Assembly: GCF_037975245.1 (NCBI RefSeq)
Contig: NC_092577.1
Location: 12,795,013-12,859,012, forward strand
DNA from: Apostichopus japonicus
Taxonomy: Eukaryota; Echinodermata; Holothuroidea; Aspidochirotida; Stichopodidae
Reading direction: 5' to 3'
DNA length: 64,000 nucleotides
Part shown: positions 1 to 12,022 of the stretch, in pieces
Numbering within the stretch: the first letter of the stretch is position 1
Layout of the letters: each line of letters begins with the position of its first letter
The notes under the pieces: generated by a model
Seen by the model: the letters and a program-made list of their open reading frames with translations, nothing else
Told to the model about the DNA's origin: nothing
Database searches by the model: none
Translations under genes and position numbers: made by a program

Positions 1-290
1 CGAATTATGTGAAGGCCACAAGGCTACTTATGAAGCACTTCCCCTATCTTGAACTATATAAAGTATTGTTAAAAGTTTCGCATAGCTATTTTTAATTCTC
101 CTAGGCAAACAATTCACAGGGGTTTATTTCTTCTGAATGCACCAGTGTTGCTCCATGTGTCTGATGAAATCAGATGGAAGAGTCTTCTTCTGAACCAACA
201 AAGTCCCTGGATGCAACCATGCTCGGTAAGCCCTTTGGAATATATGTATAATTAACAAACATTTCTCTGACATATTAAAGCTCAACTCAC

Positions 291-3200
291 CTTGTTTTGC
301 AACAGAAGAGTTCTGACATCAGCGAGGTCGCCTTTGCAGAATACCAGACCGACATTTCCTTTCAAGTGAGGGAGCAACCTACCAGATAAAAATGACACAA
401 AAATTAAGTGACTCACCTGAAATTCCTGTGTTCAAGTCTTATTGTGCCATCTGCACACCATTGAATCTGATGCCCACGTTTATTATTACGAGTGTGAGAT
501 GTTGGTGGAACGGTCCGATTATATTCAACTCAACTAATCTGTCCAGCATGCATGATTTTTAAGAGATGTTCCCCTGATCTCAGACAACAAAAATTCTTGA
601 AAGTATTCCATTTGAGAAACAACATGGTGTAAGACAGATTGTGCCATCTGCACACAATTGAATCTGATGCCCACGTTTATCATTAAGAGTGTGAGATGTT
701 GGTGGAACAGTCCGATTATATTCAACTCAACTAATCTGTCCAGCATGCATGATTTTTAAGAGATGTCCCCTGATCTCAGACAACAAAAGTTCTTGAAAGT
801 ATTCCATTTGAGAAACGACATGGTGTTAGACCGGTGAGGCCAGACTTCAGGTAAGTCTAAACATGAAAGCATCATCATCATCATCATCGAGTCTCTTGTG
901 TCTGAACTTTGTTTTCTTCTTTATTTCATTGACCATTACCCTTCAATAGCTACAACCGATACTAAAATATTGGAACTTTTCTAACTCAGCATTGCCCCCC
1001 CTTTTTATATTAGTTAGCAACACTGTTCATGTTCATTCACCTTAAAAAATATATATATTAAGAATGACAACGATAGGATGAGAAATTGGTTTCTAATAAC
1101 TTGCCGACAATACGGCAGAAACCCTTCCACAACTCTGAAACCATGATGATGATGATGATGTTTGCTCTGCTGGAGCAAGTAACTTTTCAGAGTTGTTTAT
1201 CAAAAGAACCACCATCATTTAAGGTAAGGATGAAGTCTACTAATGGGTTTCATCTACAATTGCACACTTCAATCAGAATTCAGTTGCATTAGACTCAGAT
1301 TTGAAATATTAACGTGAGAACAAAGCTTTCTTCAGCAAGTCGTCAAAGCGAGCTGGGTGAATCATCACTGTAAAATGCAACATGAAAAATGACAAACTTC
1401 GCTTCAACCTAATGATCCCCTACAACCTTTAGCTTCACACCATTCAACAAATTTTTATCTTCAGTAACGTTACAACAAATGAATCGTCAAATATTACCCA
1501 ATATGAAAATCATTTCACAGAAATTGGCTAGAACATAATCTTGAAGGAGGTATAAAACTCAACGCAAACAACAACTTCAAGCAACTACCAAAACTACGCC
1601 CCATGTGGGAGGTTTTCCCATTGAAATGTCATGTGAAGGGGGGGGGGGAAGCTATCATTTTGGAAATTATCATGTCATATTTCTACTAGGACCTGACATG
1701 ATTCAGTTGTGCTTGTTCTCTTTCATGTTTTCAAGAATGAAATCCTAACAGTGTTGCTACTAAAGCTGACGCCTTCAACAAATCATGATAAGAACTTCAA
1801 AATCTTAGATTCAGTATAAAAAAGTCCCAGTTCTATTAACACAAAAGCAATCTAATTGTAATAAATAAATAAAGAAGATGCATTTAATATTGAAGTACAA
1901 GTGGGTGGAAGCCTTCAGCATTGTGAGTGAATGAACATAAAATCCACATCTGCCATCAAATGGAAATGAGATCTTTCTTTCACTGTTTTGGGAGAGTCGA
2001 TTCTTGTCAGTTATAGTTCCCTATCACATACGCAAGTGATGATGGTTGGATATCTATCTCCTTTAAGGAATAGTAGGATAACTTACGATTCCAGGTTTGG
2101 ATTGTGCTCCAAGTGACCCCTGATGGCCTTTCTCATGATGGTGTTCTTACCCATCAGGACAACTGAGAAGCAGAGAGATAATAGAATATTTATGAAAAAA
2201 AAAAAAACTTAACATCATGGTATTAAATTCAAAGAGAGCGGTTGTCAAATGGCTATGTGCATACACAGCTTCAATGTGAATCAAAATAGTGATGTTGTCA
2301 AATGAATATGTACATACACAGCATCAATGTCAATTCAAATAGGGAGGTTGTCAAGTGGCTATGTACGTACACAGCACAAACGTCAAGTCCATTTCCAATA
2401 AAGGCAATTAGAATTCAGTTGCATTAAACTCAGATTTGAAATATTAACGTGAGAACAAAGCTTTCTTCAGCAAGTCGTCAAAGCGAGCTGGGTGAATCAT
2501 CACTGTAAAATGCAACATGAAATTGAACCGGCAGTCGGCAAATGATTCCTAAAATAATGAAGGTCACATTTAAAGTAATACCTGCCTGACACAAGGAAGC
2601 AGCATACAGTATAAAAGTGTAAAATTTCCTAAATTCGCAGCAGATATACGTCTGTCTACCTCTGGTGAGTTATTTCTGGCATTTTAATTAGCAGAACCTG
2701 ACCGGGACTGCTCAGACAACGGTTGCAATGAATGAATCAGAGTAAGAAACCCCACTAGTCTCTTTAACAATGCATGTTTTCATCAGCATTCTTTGATCTG
2801 ATTCCCATCACAGAGGTCTTTGTAGAACCTAGTTCACCAAACAGACACCGACATGCAAAACTAAGTATCTGCACATTCTATGCAGAGACATTTAGCTGGT
2901 CCAGCTGCTAAACTCCACTGATATGGTACGGCACCAACTACTTAGATTTCTTCCTGGTTGTCCGCTGGACAACCAGGTCTAATGTTTGGTTGTCTGATAA
3001 GAATGTAGCAATGTAAAACAAGAGTGACCAAGATGTAGGAGAAATGCATAGGTTTGGTGAATAGAACAGCAATACATACACTGTAGGAGAGTTGTGTAGG
3101 TTTGGTGAATAGAACAGCAATATGTCCAATGTAAGAGAGATGTGTAGGTTGGTTATTAGAACAGCAATACGTACACTGTAGGAGAGTTGTGTAGGTTTGG

Positions 3201-5570
3201 TGAATAGAATAGCAATATGTCCAATGCAAGAGAGATGTGTAGGTTGGTTATTAGAACAGCAATACGTACACTGTAGGAGAGTTGTGTAGGTTCGGTGAAT
3301 AGAACAGCAATATGTCCAATGTAAGGGAGATGTGTAGGTTGGTTATTAGAACAGCAATACGTACACTGTAGGAGAGTTGTGTAGGTTTGGTGAATAGAAC
3401 ACCTTTGGGTCAGTAAAACTCCCCTTCTGATGTTTCAAAGGTCTAATATCATTTGTTATTTTATTTCAGCATTTCCAAAAGCTGAATAACCTATAAAAGT
3501 TTGCTCTGGTTAATAGAGTCATTGTTTAGGCATCAAATATTTATAAAAAGGTGACTTTAAGACACAAAATTTGATATTTTGCAAACCATTAAAAAAACAG
3601 ACCATGTTATCCATCCAGGTTGTTTCTTAAACACTGTTATTATTTGTGAAATGACTCTGCCAAACATCCAAGGCTAATCAATCAAAGGGACTGCACTTTT
3701 TGGTCTAAAACAAAGACCATCAAAACAGTTCCTCACATGTAACGTTTCCTTCAACCGTGACACATCAAATTACAATTCTGTCCTTAAGTCCCCCTTTCAG
3801 TCAAAGATTAAAGTTCTTACTTCCTTGACCCCTGAGAGATATTCTAATCTGCTGCATCTGCTTGGATCCGACATTGTCAGCACGGACGATAAAACACTTG
3901 GGATATTCATCCAACAGGTTCTGAAAGAGAAAAAAAGACAATCGTTTGAAGGTTTCACTGGCTCAGGTGACTATTTCTGATCACTAGTACAGTATCTGAC
4001 CTTTAAAGGGGACTCAAAACCCAATGTCTAATGTGACAAAGATAGATCCGTGAAGAATTAACCACACCACACACGGCTACGAAAGCTCTTCTTCCGTTTG
4101 GCCGATCCTAGGATCAAGAGTAGCATCTGGAAGCTGTCATTTTTGTAAGCATGTGATACCATAGTGCGACGAGGATCTGGAATCTTTTATGGTACTTTTC
4201 TGTTTTCATATTTTTTTTCAAAGTTCTGTAGAATGTCAATGGTGTAAACACTGAAACCTATGACAGCACTTGGCCATGATGAAAGGTTCAATATTTTTAG
4301 ATTCAGCATTTGCAAACCCAATCAACATTACTGAAAATAAACATTGTATATGAATATATACAATAGAATATTGATGCACATGGTGCTCTCAATGATGTCA
4401 TGCTAAGACTTGATCAAGTCTTCAACTTAACTTGTGAGAAGGAAGATTAAATCTGTGATATCCGAGTGATAAACCACTGTAATCCCAGGGCATTTGAACT
4501 GGAGTCTCCTGTAGTCAGGCTAGGACTCTAAATATACTAACATATATGTATGTTGTACGTATATATTACTGTACACTAAAGCCAGTACTGTATGCAAAGC
4601 AGTACAAGTCTATTCAAGAGGGAGGTTGTCAAATGGCTAAGTAAATACACATATAAATGTCAATTCAAACAGGGAGGTTGTCAAATGGCGATGAACGTAC
4701 AGGGCATAAAAGTCAATTCAAATAGGGAGGTTGTCCAATGGCTATGTAAGTACACAGTATCAGTGTCAAGTCCATTTCCAATAAAGGCAATCAGAATTCA
4801 GTTGCATTAAACTCAGATTTGAAATATTAACGTGAGAACAAAGCTTTCTTCAGCAAGTGGTCAAAGCGAGCTGGGTGAATCATCACTGTAAAATGCAACA
4901 TTCGTAAAATAATGGAGATCACGTTCAAGTATATTGCCTGCCTGACACAAGGAGCAGCATACAGTATAAAACTGTTAACTTTCCGTTTTCACAGCTGCTT
5001 TCTGTTTGTCTACCTCTGGTCAATTAATTCTGGCTTTTTTGATGCACTATGCACATGGTAATGTCTTAGTAAGACTTGATCAAGTCTTCAACTAAAGTTG
5101 TGAGAAGGAAGATTAAATCTGTGATATCCCAGTGATAAACCACTGTAATCCCAGGGCATTTGAACTGATGTCTCCTGTAGTCAGGCTAGGACTCTATAAC
5201 TGTTGTATGTTAGCTAAACATAATGGAGAGAGCCCTTTAGGGAGAGTAACTGCTCATTACAGTTTAACTAGAGAAAATGTAGTTCCAGGACAATTAAACT
5301 GGGGTCTACTGTAGTCAGGCTATGACTCTTCTAAATTCACTACCATACTTATGCTGTACATATACACTACTGTTCACTATACTTTACACTACTGTACACT
5401 GGAACTGTATAGAGTCAGGCTAAGAACTCTATATCTGCACATTCAAAGATACGGAAGGATCAAGAAAAAAGATAAAAAATATTTAGTGACTCTCTGCCTA
5501 CATATAATTTACTTACCACCATCCTGATGATATAATCCGCCTTCCATTTTGATCTGTCTTCCTTGGGCAT
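291..5570 (-). CDS. RPLP0: Large ribosomal subunit protein P0 (uL10)-like gene, first four coding exons, partial
   Basis: P0 forms the base of the ribosomal stalk, binding 28S rRNA and the P1/P2 dimers. Four coding exons read on the minus strand: 5570-5517 (starts [16 protein letters not shown]), 3920-3821 ([20 protein letters not shown], then QMQQIR), 2162-2087 ([16 protein letters not shown]) and 378-291 ([13 protein letters not shown], then LLLQNK). All have GT/AG borders and their phases chain correctly (0, 1, 2, 0), giving 106 residues, the N-terminal third of P0. The remaining exons lie beyond the left edge. Departures from the usual P0 sequence include IVGADN to IVRADN, LRGKAVV to LRGQGIV, and VFTKEDL to VFCKGDL. 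These suggest a diverged paralogue or relaxed copy, but introns are kept and there is no stop, so it is not a processed pseudogene. A 5'UTR acceptor is possible near 5627. Confidence 0.9.
441..830. repeat. Tandem duplication, two copies of about 197 bp
   Basis: The block starting ATTGTGCCATCTGCACAC occurs at 441 and again at 638, and the two copies stay alignable to about 830 with scattered substitutions. It lies in the intron upstream (on the minus strand) of P0 exon 4. I see no coding signal in it. Confidence 0.85.
831..2086. other. Intron of the P0-like gene, no gene seen
   Basis: Non-coding sequence between P0 exons 3 and 4. It contains short ATC/ATG trinucleotide runs near 875 and 1143, a G run near 1637, and one copy (1271-1386) of a dispersed module that recurs at 2407 and 4789. 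Confidence 0.6.
1271..1386 (+). repeat. Dispersed intronic module, copy A
   Basis: About 115 bp running from AATCAGAATTCAGTTGCATT to the ATGCAACATGA-like end. It is nearly identical to 2407-2521 and 4789-4901. All three copies lie in introns of the P0-like gene. No terminal repeats are visible. Confidence 0.8.
2233..2406 (+). repeat. Degenerate minisatellite, about 57-bp unit
   Basis: About three units built on GGTTGTCAAATGGCTATGT followed by a variable ACACAGC...TCAA stretch. The same unit recurs at 4611-4789, and both arrays run directly into the 115-bp module. Array and module therefore behave as one composite repeat. Confidence 0.75.
2407..2521 (+). repeat. Dispersed intronic module, copy B
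   Basis: Second copy of the 115-bp module, attached to the 3' end of the 2233-2406 minisatellite. Confidence 0.8.
3040..3402. repeat. 95-bp minisatellite made of two related 47-bp half units
   Basis: The phrase GTAGGTTGGTTATTAGAAC begins at 3144, 3239 and 3334, a constant 95-bp spacing. Each unit holds a second, similar half starting GTAGGTTTGGTGAATAGAAC. Minus-strand open frames across it are repeat artefacts. Confidence 0.9.
4611..4788 (+). repeat. Second array of the 57-bp minisatellite
   Basis: Three units of GGTTGTCAAATGGC plus a variable tail, homologous to 2233-2406 and again joined to the 115-bp module. Confidence 0.75.
4789..4901 (+). repeat. Dispersed intronic module, copy C
   Basis: Third copy of the 115-bp module, nearly identical to 1271-1386 and 2407-2521. 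One visible change is AAGTCGTCAAAG to AAGTGGTCAAAG. Confidence 0.8.
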
Positions 5571-6938
5571 CGTGACTGTGCCTCAGGGATGGAGTTTTAA
5601 AGACAGATTTGAGGAAAATTTTACCTGTGAGTTGAAAGGGAATTCAAACATGAAGAGTAACCTTGTTCTGTTCATATCTTAAGAAAACATCCAGGCCTTC
5701 CTTCTCAGAGTTTTGTAAGAAGAAGACTAAGAGTAGATGGATTCGGGGGGGGGGGGGGTGGGGGAGTGGGAGGAGTACCTCCTGATCCCCTTACAATATC
5801 CCATCCTGGTGTCTGCTAAGTACCTCCAAACTGACAGAATCAGTAGTACTTTAATGTGTCTATCAAGTTCATAACCACAAAGCTTGCCAAGTCACTGGCA
5901 GAATATCCCCAATAACTGAACACTGACCATATGAGCAGTAAAACTAAAAAGAGGCCACAAAGAGAGGGCGGTATTACAACATACTTTTTACCACTGCGAT
6001 AAAGATCATGTTGGTGATTTTATGGGTTCTGTGACCTATCAAATAATTAGGTTCAGAAACGGAGAATTAATCACATACTTTGATGTACCTTGCCTTAATC
6101 GTTGCTGAGATCGAGGGGAACAATAACAGCGAACGCTCTGGAAGGATTTTAGTGTAAAAACCACAGTGAGCATTAAAGGGTTATTCTGGTGGCTGGCATC
6201 GTTATGTCAAAAACAATATCCAATAACATTTTGTATGGTGAATAAACTATGCCATAGCCTAGTTTGTGAATGCAGGATCAACTGATGTCAACATAAGGAG
6301 ATCAGGAGCTACTTCCCCCCCCCCCCCATCCATTAACTGAACATGGCAATTAAGCTGTAATTGCACATTTTGTTGTTTTTCTCCATATTTAAGACTAATA
6401 TTCAAATCATAAATTCAAAGATTGAAAGAAGAAACTTTCCAATCACCTGTCACAGCCCTGTGAATTTTAACACTGCTACTAACAGAATCTGCCATTGTCT
6501 ACGTTAACTGCACATGCTTCTTGACAATGTGGCAGAATGTCTTTTAAGTATATGGACGAAAAGAAGGCTAATGTGCTGTAATTTCTTCTAAAGTAAGCTT
6601 TAGCCTAGCCTGCCTAAGTTAAGATTCTTCAAACTGTCAATGAACTTTCAATTTCATATTTATTTCTCGTATGTTTGTACAAGAATAATACAAAAATAAC
6701 ATTACAGAAGGTTAACATATGAAGGACACCAGAAAAACAGCATGGCTATCGAGCAAGTAGAAATATAAATCAATGAAACACTTGTCACTGTCAACAGTGG
6801 TATGTGCCTATGGTGGTAATTGTTCTACTGCGAGGCCTACCCCAGAAAAACAGGCATTTACAACTCATTTACCATTACGTTAAATTTGTACATACAAAAA
6901 AATCCGGCCTCTAGTCTTACTCTGTTAACGTTCACCAC
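5571..6938. other. 5' flank or UTR/intron of the P0-like gene
   Basis: No coding region is seen. A plausible splice acceptor (minus strand ...CAACTCACAG) falls near 5627, so the first coding exon may begin with about 57 nt of UTR. Homopolymer G and C runs occur near 5746 and 6317. Confidence 0.4.
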
Positions 6939-6946
6939 ATGAAAAC

Positions 6947-8640
6947 CAGTGTTGGAAAACCTTGTTCAATTTCCCGCGAACACACTTCCGATTTCCCGCC
7001 GGTGTTCGCGCAGCCAACACACCGAGCACGCGTAGCGTGCGAGCATAAAGGCGTGGGGTCCAGGGGGTCAAGGGGTGGAACCCCTTGTGGGGGTCCAGGG
7101 GGAAAAGACCCCGGAAACTTTTGGTATTTTTGCGTGTCTGGCGATAAAAAAATCGCAGTTGAGGATGCAAAATACTGACAACATTTTTGAATTTAAATTG
7201 TCACGAAGCTGTTGAAAATTGTCAAATGACAAGTTAGAGTAGCTATATTACGTTATAAAATGAAAAGAGATTTAATCTGTCTTACAATCTTTAAAAAGTT
7301 TAACTTACACAACTTACGATATTATGAAACAAACAGCGTTCGGCAAAGCCCCGTTTATAGACTGCCTAACAATGAATAGCACACACAATACGTACATCAG
7401 TTTACAACTGCAGTACGGTTTACCCCTATATACTACTTAAATACACGGTAGGATACTGTACATGTGCTGCGAATTTTCCCAGGTACAGTACCTTACCAGA
7501 TAACTGCGCGCTCATTCCCTGTCTAACCTAACACCTGTTTGTTAACATTTTTGGCAAGTTTCCAAGAAACGTTTCATGGAGTATTCCCCATGATACACGA
7601 GGTACAGTCAATACCTATACACGCAGCACATCGAGACCCCACTAGCTATGGCCATCTTTATGAAAGTAAACCTTGTAATAAAACATGTTTTAGGCCACTT
7701 GGCATTATAAACTAAATGCTTAATATTATTTCCATGTTCTTGTAGAAAACGTCAAGTTCGCAAAATACAATTAGTTGTGTTTTTGTAGTTACGTGAGATC
7801 CGTAACCGACGAGGTGGTTAGGCTATTTGCTATGCACTTAACTATGGTAGGATATTATTTTTTTCCGTATTTTTGGAAATTCTAGAAAATACTTTCTTTT
7901 CCCCCAGCTTAACACCAGATGTTGTCTTACAGTTTTTTCATAAATGGGTGTACTAGAGCCTTGTTTACATGACATTAGTTGCATTTAGCACGATATGCCA
8001 GTTTTGCATTAATTTTTCGAAAGTGTTTTGCTGGATCTTTCAGAGCTTTTTCTCTGTCAAGTGAATACGTTGTGCATTGAGTATAAACTTATCGCGAATT
8101 CAAGAAAACGATGCGGGGATTTCTAGCAGACAAATGTTTTCTTTGCGGGATTACTGAGTCAGTTGAAGGGAATCCCGCACCTTAGAGGGAACACTGAATT
8201 GAAGTCAAATTCATACGAAAGAAAACGTTTACTAACTAACAAACAATATAAGTATAAACAAATGTGGAATGGCAATATTGTTCAAAACATTTCCCGCGAG
8301 GCTGATTTATTACAGCAAGCTTCCCGCGCTGGGCCGTGTGTGTCCGTGTGACATTGCCCTTGTGAGTGGGTTGGGGACACATCATTACTCATTATAGGCT
8401 ATTGTGACTAAAATTGCGAGCACGCTCTGTGGACATGTTTCTTTTGTTTCTGAAACTTTTCTTCTGAAATTTTCCTTATTGTTTTTACAGATTTACTTTT
8501 TTCTCCTTCGTGTTTTTTTTTAAAGTTTCGTCCCGTTTTTTTCCCCCATTTTTTTTTCTCCAGCCATGCTGGATTTCCCGCGAGCATCGCGGATTTCCCG
8601 CGAACCTGGTTCGGAAGGTTCGCAAGGTTTTCCAGCCCTG
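6947..8640. mobile_element. Non-autonomous hAT-type DNA transposon
   Basis: The element begins CAGTGTTGGAAAACCTTG and ends, read inward on the other strand, CAGGGCTGGAAAACCTTG. These imperfect terminal inverted repeats have the CAG-N-G start typical of hAT. It is bracketed by an exact 8-bp duplication ATGAAAAC at 6939-6946 and 8641-8648, the hAT hallmark. At 1694 bp with no transposase frame it must depend on a source elsewhere. Subterminal TTTCCCGCGA-type motifs recur near both ends (6971, 6993, 8574, 8593) and once inside (about 8290), as expected of transposase-binding subterminal repeats. A GC-rich patch (7030-7120) holds the hairpin AAGGGGTGGAACCCCTT. Confidence 0.88.
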
Positions 8641-8648
8641 ATGAAAAC

Positions 8649-9519
8649 ACTACAGTAGGCCTAGAATAGGCCTAACGTGAGTATAGTAGCCTAGCCCTTG
8701 AATTAGGAAATCACACATGGGCAAATACAATACGGAAATGGCGAACGACTTGCTTTCAATCCAAATTGAGTTTTGAAGGGCATCCTTTCTCAATTACGAA
8801 TATTAACAATTACTCTAACCGGAAAATGAATGATGAATGAAAACGATGAGAAATTTTAGGTGAATTTTTACTTAACAGTTTAGGAGGCAACAAACGTGTT
8901 ACTTACTATGAAAACGTGGGCTTGAGAGGACGATAGAGGGCAGCAAATTGGAGAGTTTGCATTCTGAACATGTGAGAAAGTGCAATGAACGCCGACCATG
9001 CAAAAAGAATCAGAAACCAAACGGCTACGCGTGACAATATAATAGCAGTGTCTATTTTTTTTACTAGAACGAACTGTATACTTGTCATTGCAAGCACATG
9101 GAAGCCCCTATAATGATCTGAAACATTAAGGACCTTGCTTAGATCATGGAGCTATCTGTATATGCTTGGACACTGTAGCCAATCTGCTAAAAATCGATTT
9201 CGCTGTAGTGGATAACACGATAACATATAAGTACAGCCATCTAACTCTTCACTGTGCACTGTAGCTCCTAAGTACAGCACTAGGCCATACTCTGCCAGTC
9301 TATATTAAGGTTGAAAGGCTAAATCAGAAATCGTAAAACTGATAGTAATTTCTACGGAAAATTCATTCCACGATAATATTCAAATAAATCGGTCAGTTGA
9401 AGGTAATGTTCCTGTAAATAAGTATGACTTACACTTTTTATTAATTGTGTTTTCATATTGCAGACACCCGTTGTGATTATATATTTTTTTTCACATATGA
9501 AAATTCCTGTTAATACCTG
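8649..9519. other. Possible upstream region of the P0-like gene
   Basis: No supported gene. On the minus strand a CTCTCAAGCCCACGTTTTC stretch ends at a GTAAGT-like donor near 8908, which could be the end of a non-coding first exon of the P0-like gene. This is a guess from spacing only. Confidence 0.2.
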
Positions 9520-10040
9520 TTACAATTTCAACTGGTTTTAACCGGAACCAACAGGGACTAACAGGTATCTGTTAACGACAACTGGTTTTATCAGGTATTG
9601 TGACCAAAACCAGTTTATACCTGTTAATTACCTGTTGCAACAGGTAAATTACCTGTAAGCTGTAACAGGTACCAATTGGTTTTAACAGGTACCTGTTAAA
9701 CCAGTTGCTTTCAACAGGTAAAATACCTGTTGAAAACAACTGGTTTAACAGGTACCTGTTGAAAACAACTGGTTTAACAGGTACCTGTTGAAAACAACTG
9801 GTTTAACAGGTACCTGTTGAAAACAACTGGTTTAACAGCTACCTGTTGAAAACAACTGGTTAAACAGGTACCTGTTGAAAACAACTGTTTTAACAGGTAC
9901 CTGTTGAAAACAAATGGTTTAACAGGTACCTGTTGAAAACAACTGGTTTAACAGCTACCTGTTGAAAACAACTAGTTAAACAGGTACCTGTTGAAAACAA
10001 CTGGTTCCAACAGGTACCTGTTGAAAACAACTGCTTTAAC
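9520..10040. repeat. 29-bp minisatellite with a palindromic core
   Basis: From about 9696 the unit ACAGGTACCTGTTGAAAACA plus ACTGGTTTA repeats roughly a dozen times with point changes. From 9520 to 9695 there are looser relatives. Each unit contains AACAGGTACCTGTT, a perfect 14-bp palindrome, so single strands can form serial hairpins. Confidence 0.92.
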
Positions 10041-10060
10041 AGGCCCAAAACGTTTTGGGC
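10041..10060. repeat. Perfect 20-bp palindrome closing the minisatellite
   Basis: GGCCCAAAACGTTTTGGGCC reads identically on both strands. It directly follows the last 29-bp unit, so it may be an array boundary or the end of the element that carried the array. Confidence 0.9.
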
Positions 10061-11788
10061 CTTTTGTCGCATTAAACATTGCACAATACCTACAACACGA
10101 TTGTACGATACAATCTCACACAATGACATTCCATTCGCGTAAAGGAAGCGGGGGGGGGGGGGGGCGGAGTTATGTTTGCTAATCTCAGTACGATCTTTGC
10201 ATACCGGTTAGTCAAGCAGGTTTCGGCTATTTTTAATTGTATTCATGACATGGTAAACTTAATTTATATCAAGATTTTGTTCGCACCGATATGTTGACCA
10301 CTATCCTAGTACTACATTACCGGTACTACTATAAGCCTAACGTTAGGTCTATAGCTACGTATTGTACTAAAATGGGAGGCTACGTAAGTCGTCTAAGATC
10401 CTATACGAATCAGATGATACGGAATTCATCGCCTTGAGCAACTGCTACCTTTCTACATATACCTTTTCTAAACAGTATGTCACTTATCGTGTCTCGCAGT
10501 GACATCTTTTATATTTTCATTGATTGGAACTATAGTTGAACCCCGTAGCAACCACATTCACCTTCGGCAAACTGGTCTATGCGCAATTAAGTGTACAGTT
10601 TGAACGTACTTACGTGCGTGCAAAATATTCACAATGTGTGTCCTGTAGTTCAGTACGGTATTCCCCACAACCGGAGTACCGTCGCCCTTTAACCCTAAAA
10701 CCATTTTTTCGCAGCATATTGCTTGCCAGTTCATAAGAGATTCATCATTATGACAGATTAGCTTGACTGAAAGCATTTCTAAGACATATTTTAGCATTTC
10801 AATACGTAAGTAATTTAACAAGTACGACATTGGTCACGTGATTTTTGTTGACAACTGCTGCATATCAATTACCTAGTACATCGCGTTTTGTCACTTGGTT
10901 TTCGTTACAAAAACCAGACGAGTCCGATAAAACTACTGAACCATTCGGTACAGTTATTTTCACGTGGTTGTAAAGTAATCACATTCGTTTTGACCAAGTA
11001 TAAGAGCCATGTGTTTAACAGAACAACATGAAATTTGTAGGTTTGAGTGTATTCTCCATTGACAAGCGATATTATTTTTCAAACCCTCAATCCATAAAGA
11101 AAACTAAAAGAAAGTAGATGTATTTAGTGTTGATATAATGTTTTGAATCGCACCGAAAAATGTCAGTTTTGGCCGGTGACTGCATTACTTTTTCTATTAC
11201 GTGCAAGCTAGCTGGCTACGTAACTAGTTTATTGTGTTGTATAGTATACTATAGTATGACGTAATAGCCGTGCTAGGCATTCGGTTCAGTATTTAGGGAT
11301 TCCTGCATGTTTTATGATTAATTTAAGTAGGGCGTTTAGAATGGGTTTGTTAGCGCGTGTTTTATATAGTAAAAGAAGAATAAGCAGAAGCAGATGAAGA
11401 AAATTTCATCAAATGTTGCAAGATAATTAATATGCGTTCTGCATGTAACCTCATGGTTAAAAACTGGTTCACTGTATTAATTCAAATTTACAGTTTTTAA
11501 ATTGGTTTGTGTCTGCATTCGTCTCTAGACCTAGGAACATGTTAACAAATAAGGTCCAAGGTCCATCTGTAAGACTGTAAACGAGACATTTTGTCGGCAA
11601 TTTAGGCTATATATATCTTTGCAACGCACTGTGTTGCCTTTCCTGGCGGGGGTTTCTATTCAAATGAAACCACAAATCTGAATTCCCCCAATCTCTTGAC
11701 TATGTGTAAAGTTTTAATCATCGGCGACTTTTATGACTAAATTTGACTTGCCAGTCCCCGACGAACTGACATTTTACGAACATTCTCA
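10061..11788. other. Intergenic, no gene seen
   Basis: A G run sits near 10151. Short open frames on both strands near 10540-10830 overlap one another, lack splice context and resemble no family I know. Confidence 0.5.
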
Positions 11789-12022
11789 ATGACTGCATCA
11801 ATGTCCTCTGCGAAGTCGCGCTCAATGCTAAGAAGTGCCAGTAATGTCAGCCTCTGTTCGGACATAGGCGATCTTAAAGTCGATTTTCACAGCTTCAAGC
11901 GACTAAACGACCGCTCACTTGAAGCAGATGAAATCCTATACAAAGTACGTCCTGTCTGTCTCGGTACATCAGACGTTCAAGATTTTTTTGAAAAACAGGA
12001 GAATACAGAAATTGGACGATAG
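11789..12022 (+). CDS. Unrecognised 77-aa open frame, possible first exon
   Basis: The predicted peptide starts MTASMSSAKSRSMLRSASNV and is Ser/Arg-rich at the N-terminus, then mixed charged (residues about 30-77, including FFEKQENTEIGR). There is no signal peptide, membrane segment or recognised motif. The surrounding 1.5 kb carries no other frame and no clear splice donor before the stop. Composition looks more protein-like than the neighbouring chance frames, which is the only reason to list it. It could equally be non-coding. Confidence 0.2.
   Translation: MTASMSSAKSRSMLRSASNVSLCSDIGDLKVDFHSFKRLNDRSLEADEILYKVRPVCLGTSDVQDFFEKQENTEIGR

Larger units (their letters stand above)
4372..5205. 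repeat. Two duplicated blocks (about 4372-4540 and 5040-5205)
   Basis: Both blocks contain AAGACTTGATCAAGTCTTCA followed by GAGAAGGAAGATTAAATCTG and the phrase TGTAGTCAGGCTAGGACTCT. Weaker echoes of that last phrase recur near 5310 and 5417. The region is the first coding intron of the P0-like gene and looks built by repeated local duplication. Confidence 0.75.

Noticed and set aside
2938-3229. Minus-strand open frames with repeating peptide
   Set aside because: They follow the 95-bp minisatellite and have no independent coding support.
6925-7178. Overlapping open frames on both strands near the hAT left end
   Set aside because: GC-rich repeat composition leaves both strands open; no family signature.
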